Assembly: GCA_003170995.1 (NCBI GenBank)
Contig: PMXT01000005.1
Coordinates: forward strand, 1-6,281
DNA: 6,281 bases
Reading direction: 5' to 3'
Source of the DNA: Actinomycetota bacterium
GTDB taxonomy: Bacteria > Actinomycetota > Thermoleophilia > Gaiellales > Gaiellaceae
Shown: positions 6,214-6,281 of the stretch, one piece after another
Numbering within the stretch: the first letter of the stretch is position 1
Layout: each line of letters opens with the position of its first letter
Notes under the pieces: model-generated
Told to the model about the DNA's origin: nothing
Database searches by the model: none
Seen by the model: the letters and a program-made list of their open reading frames with translations, nothing else
Translations under genes and position numbers: made by a program

Positions 6214-6281
6214 GTATCGCCCCCGTTATCGACGCCGGCGTTTCCTATCTCCTGCTCTACCAGCCGCGCGTACTCGGCCCG
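6210..6281 (-). CDS. C-terminal end of an unidentified protein (partial, runs off the window)
   Basis: The minus strand is open from the window edge to a TGA at 6212-6210 and gives 23 residues, beginning RAEYARLVEQEI and ending GGDT. The stop overlaps the GTG start of the recombinase remnant in a GTGA junction, the usual sign of two genes translated as a pair. The piece is too short to assign to a family. It may be the partner gene of the recombinase in the original mobile element. Confidence rests only on the open frame and the four-base overlap. Confidence 0.45.
   Translation of the reverse strand, partial: RAEYARLVEQEIGNAGVDNGGDT

Noticed and set aside
1..6281. CRISPR array, tRNA, rRNA, complete insertion sequence
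   Set aside because: I saw no regularly spaced direct repeats, no tRNA-like cloverleaf or conserved rRNA blocks, and no transposase with terminal inverted repeats. The only mobile-element trace is the recombinase remnant.

Overview
The window is a GC-rich (roughly 60% G+C) bacterial accessory region, and every supportable gene lies on the minus strand. The codon bias (third positions mostly G or C), GTG starts and four-base gene overlaps suggest a high-GC bacterium. The SbcC/SbcD-like pair most resembles the actinobacterial-type pair I recall as Rv1277/Rv1278 in Mycobacterium tuberculosis. That is from memory and does not fix the taxon, because such islands move horizontally.

Layout, in the direction of transcription (from high to low coordinates). 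First comes the last 23 codons of an unidentified gene, then a serine recombinase that keeps only about its first 42 residues before running into unrelated sequence. This looks like a decayed mobile-element edge. Next is a 180-base non-coding leader with short repeats, then five tightly packed genes: an unrecognised 102-aa protein with a good Shine-Dalgarno; a large Rad50/PrrC-RloC-like ABC ATPase (850 aa from the start chosen here) with a CxxC hook motif; a 43-aa small ORF; a 380-aa Mre11/SbcD-like phosphoesterase; and an SbcC/YhaN-like ATPase whose first 554 residues are visible before the window ends.

The five genes are joined by GTGA, GTGA, TAG|ATG and ATGA junctions, so they should be one translationally coupled operon. 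The likely working unit is an Mre11-Rad50-type nuclease complex (the last two genes) combined with a second, separate SMC/Rad50-like ATPase of a class common in phage-defence loci. Its place beside a broken recombinase fits a defence or genome-maintenance island. I infer that role from composition and context; nothing in the sequence proves it.
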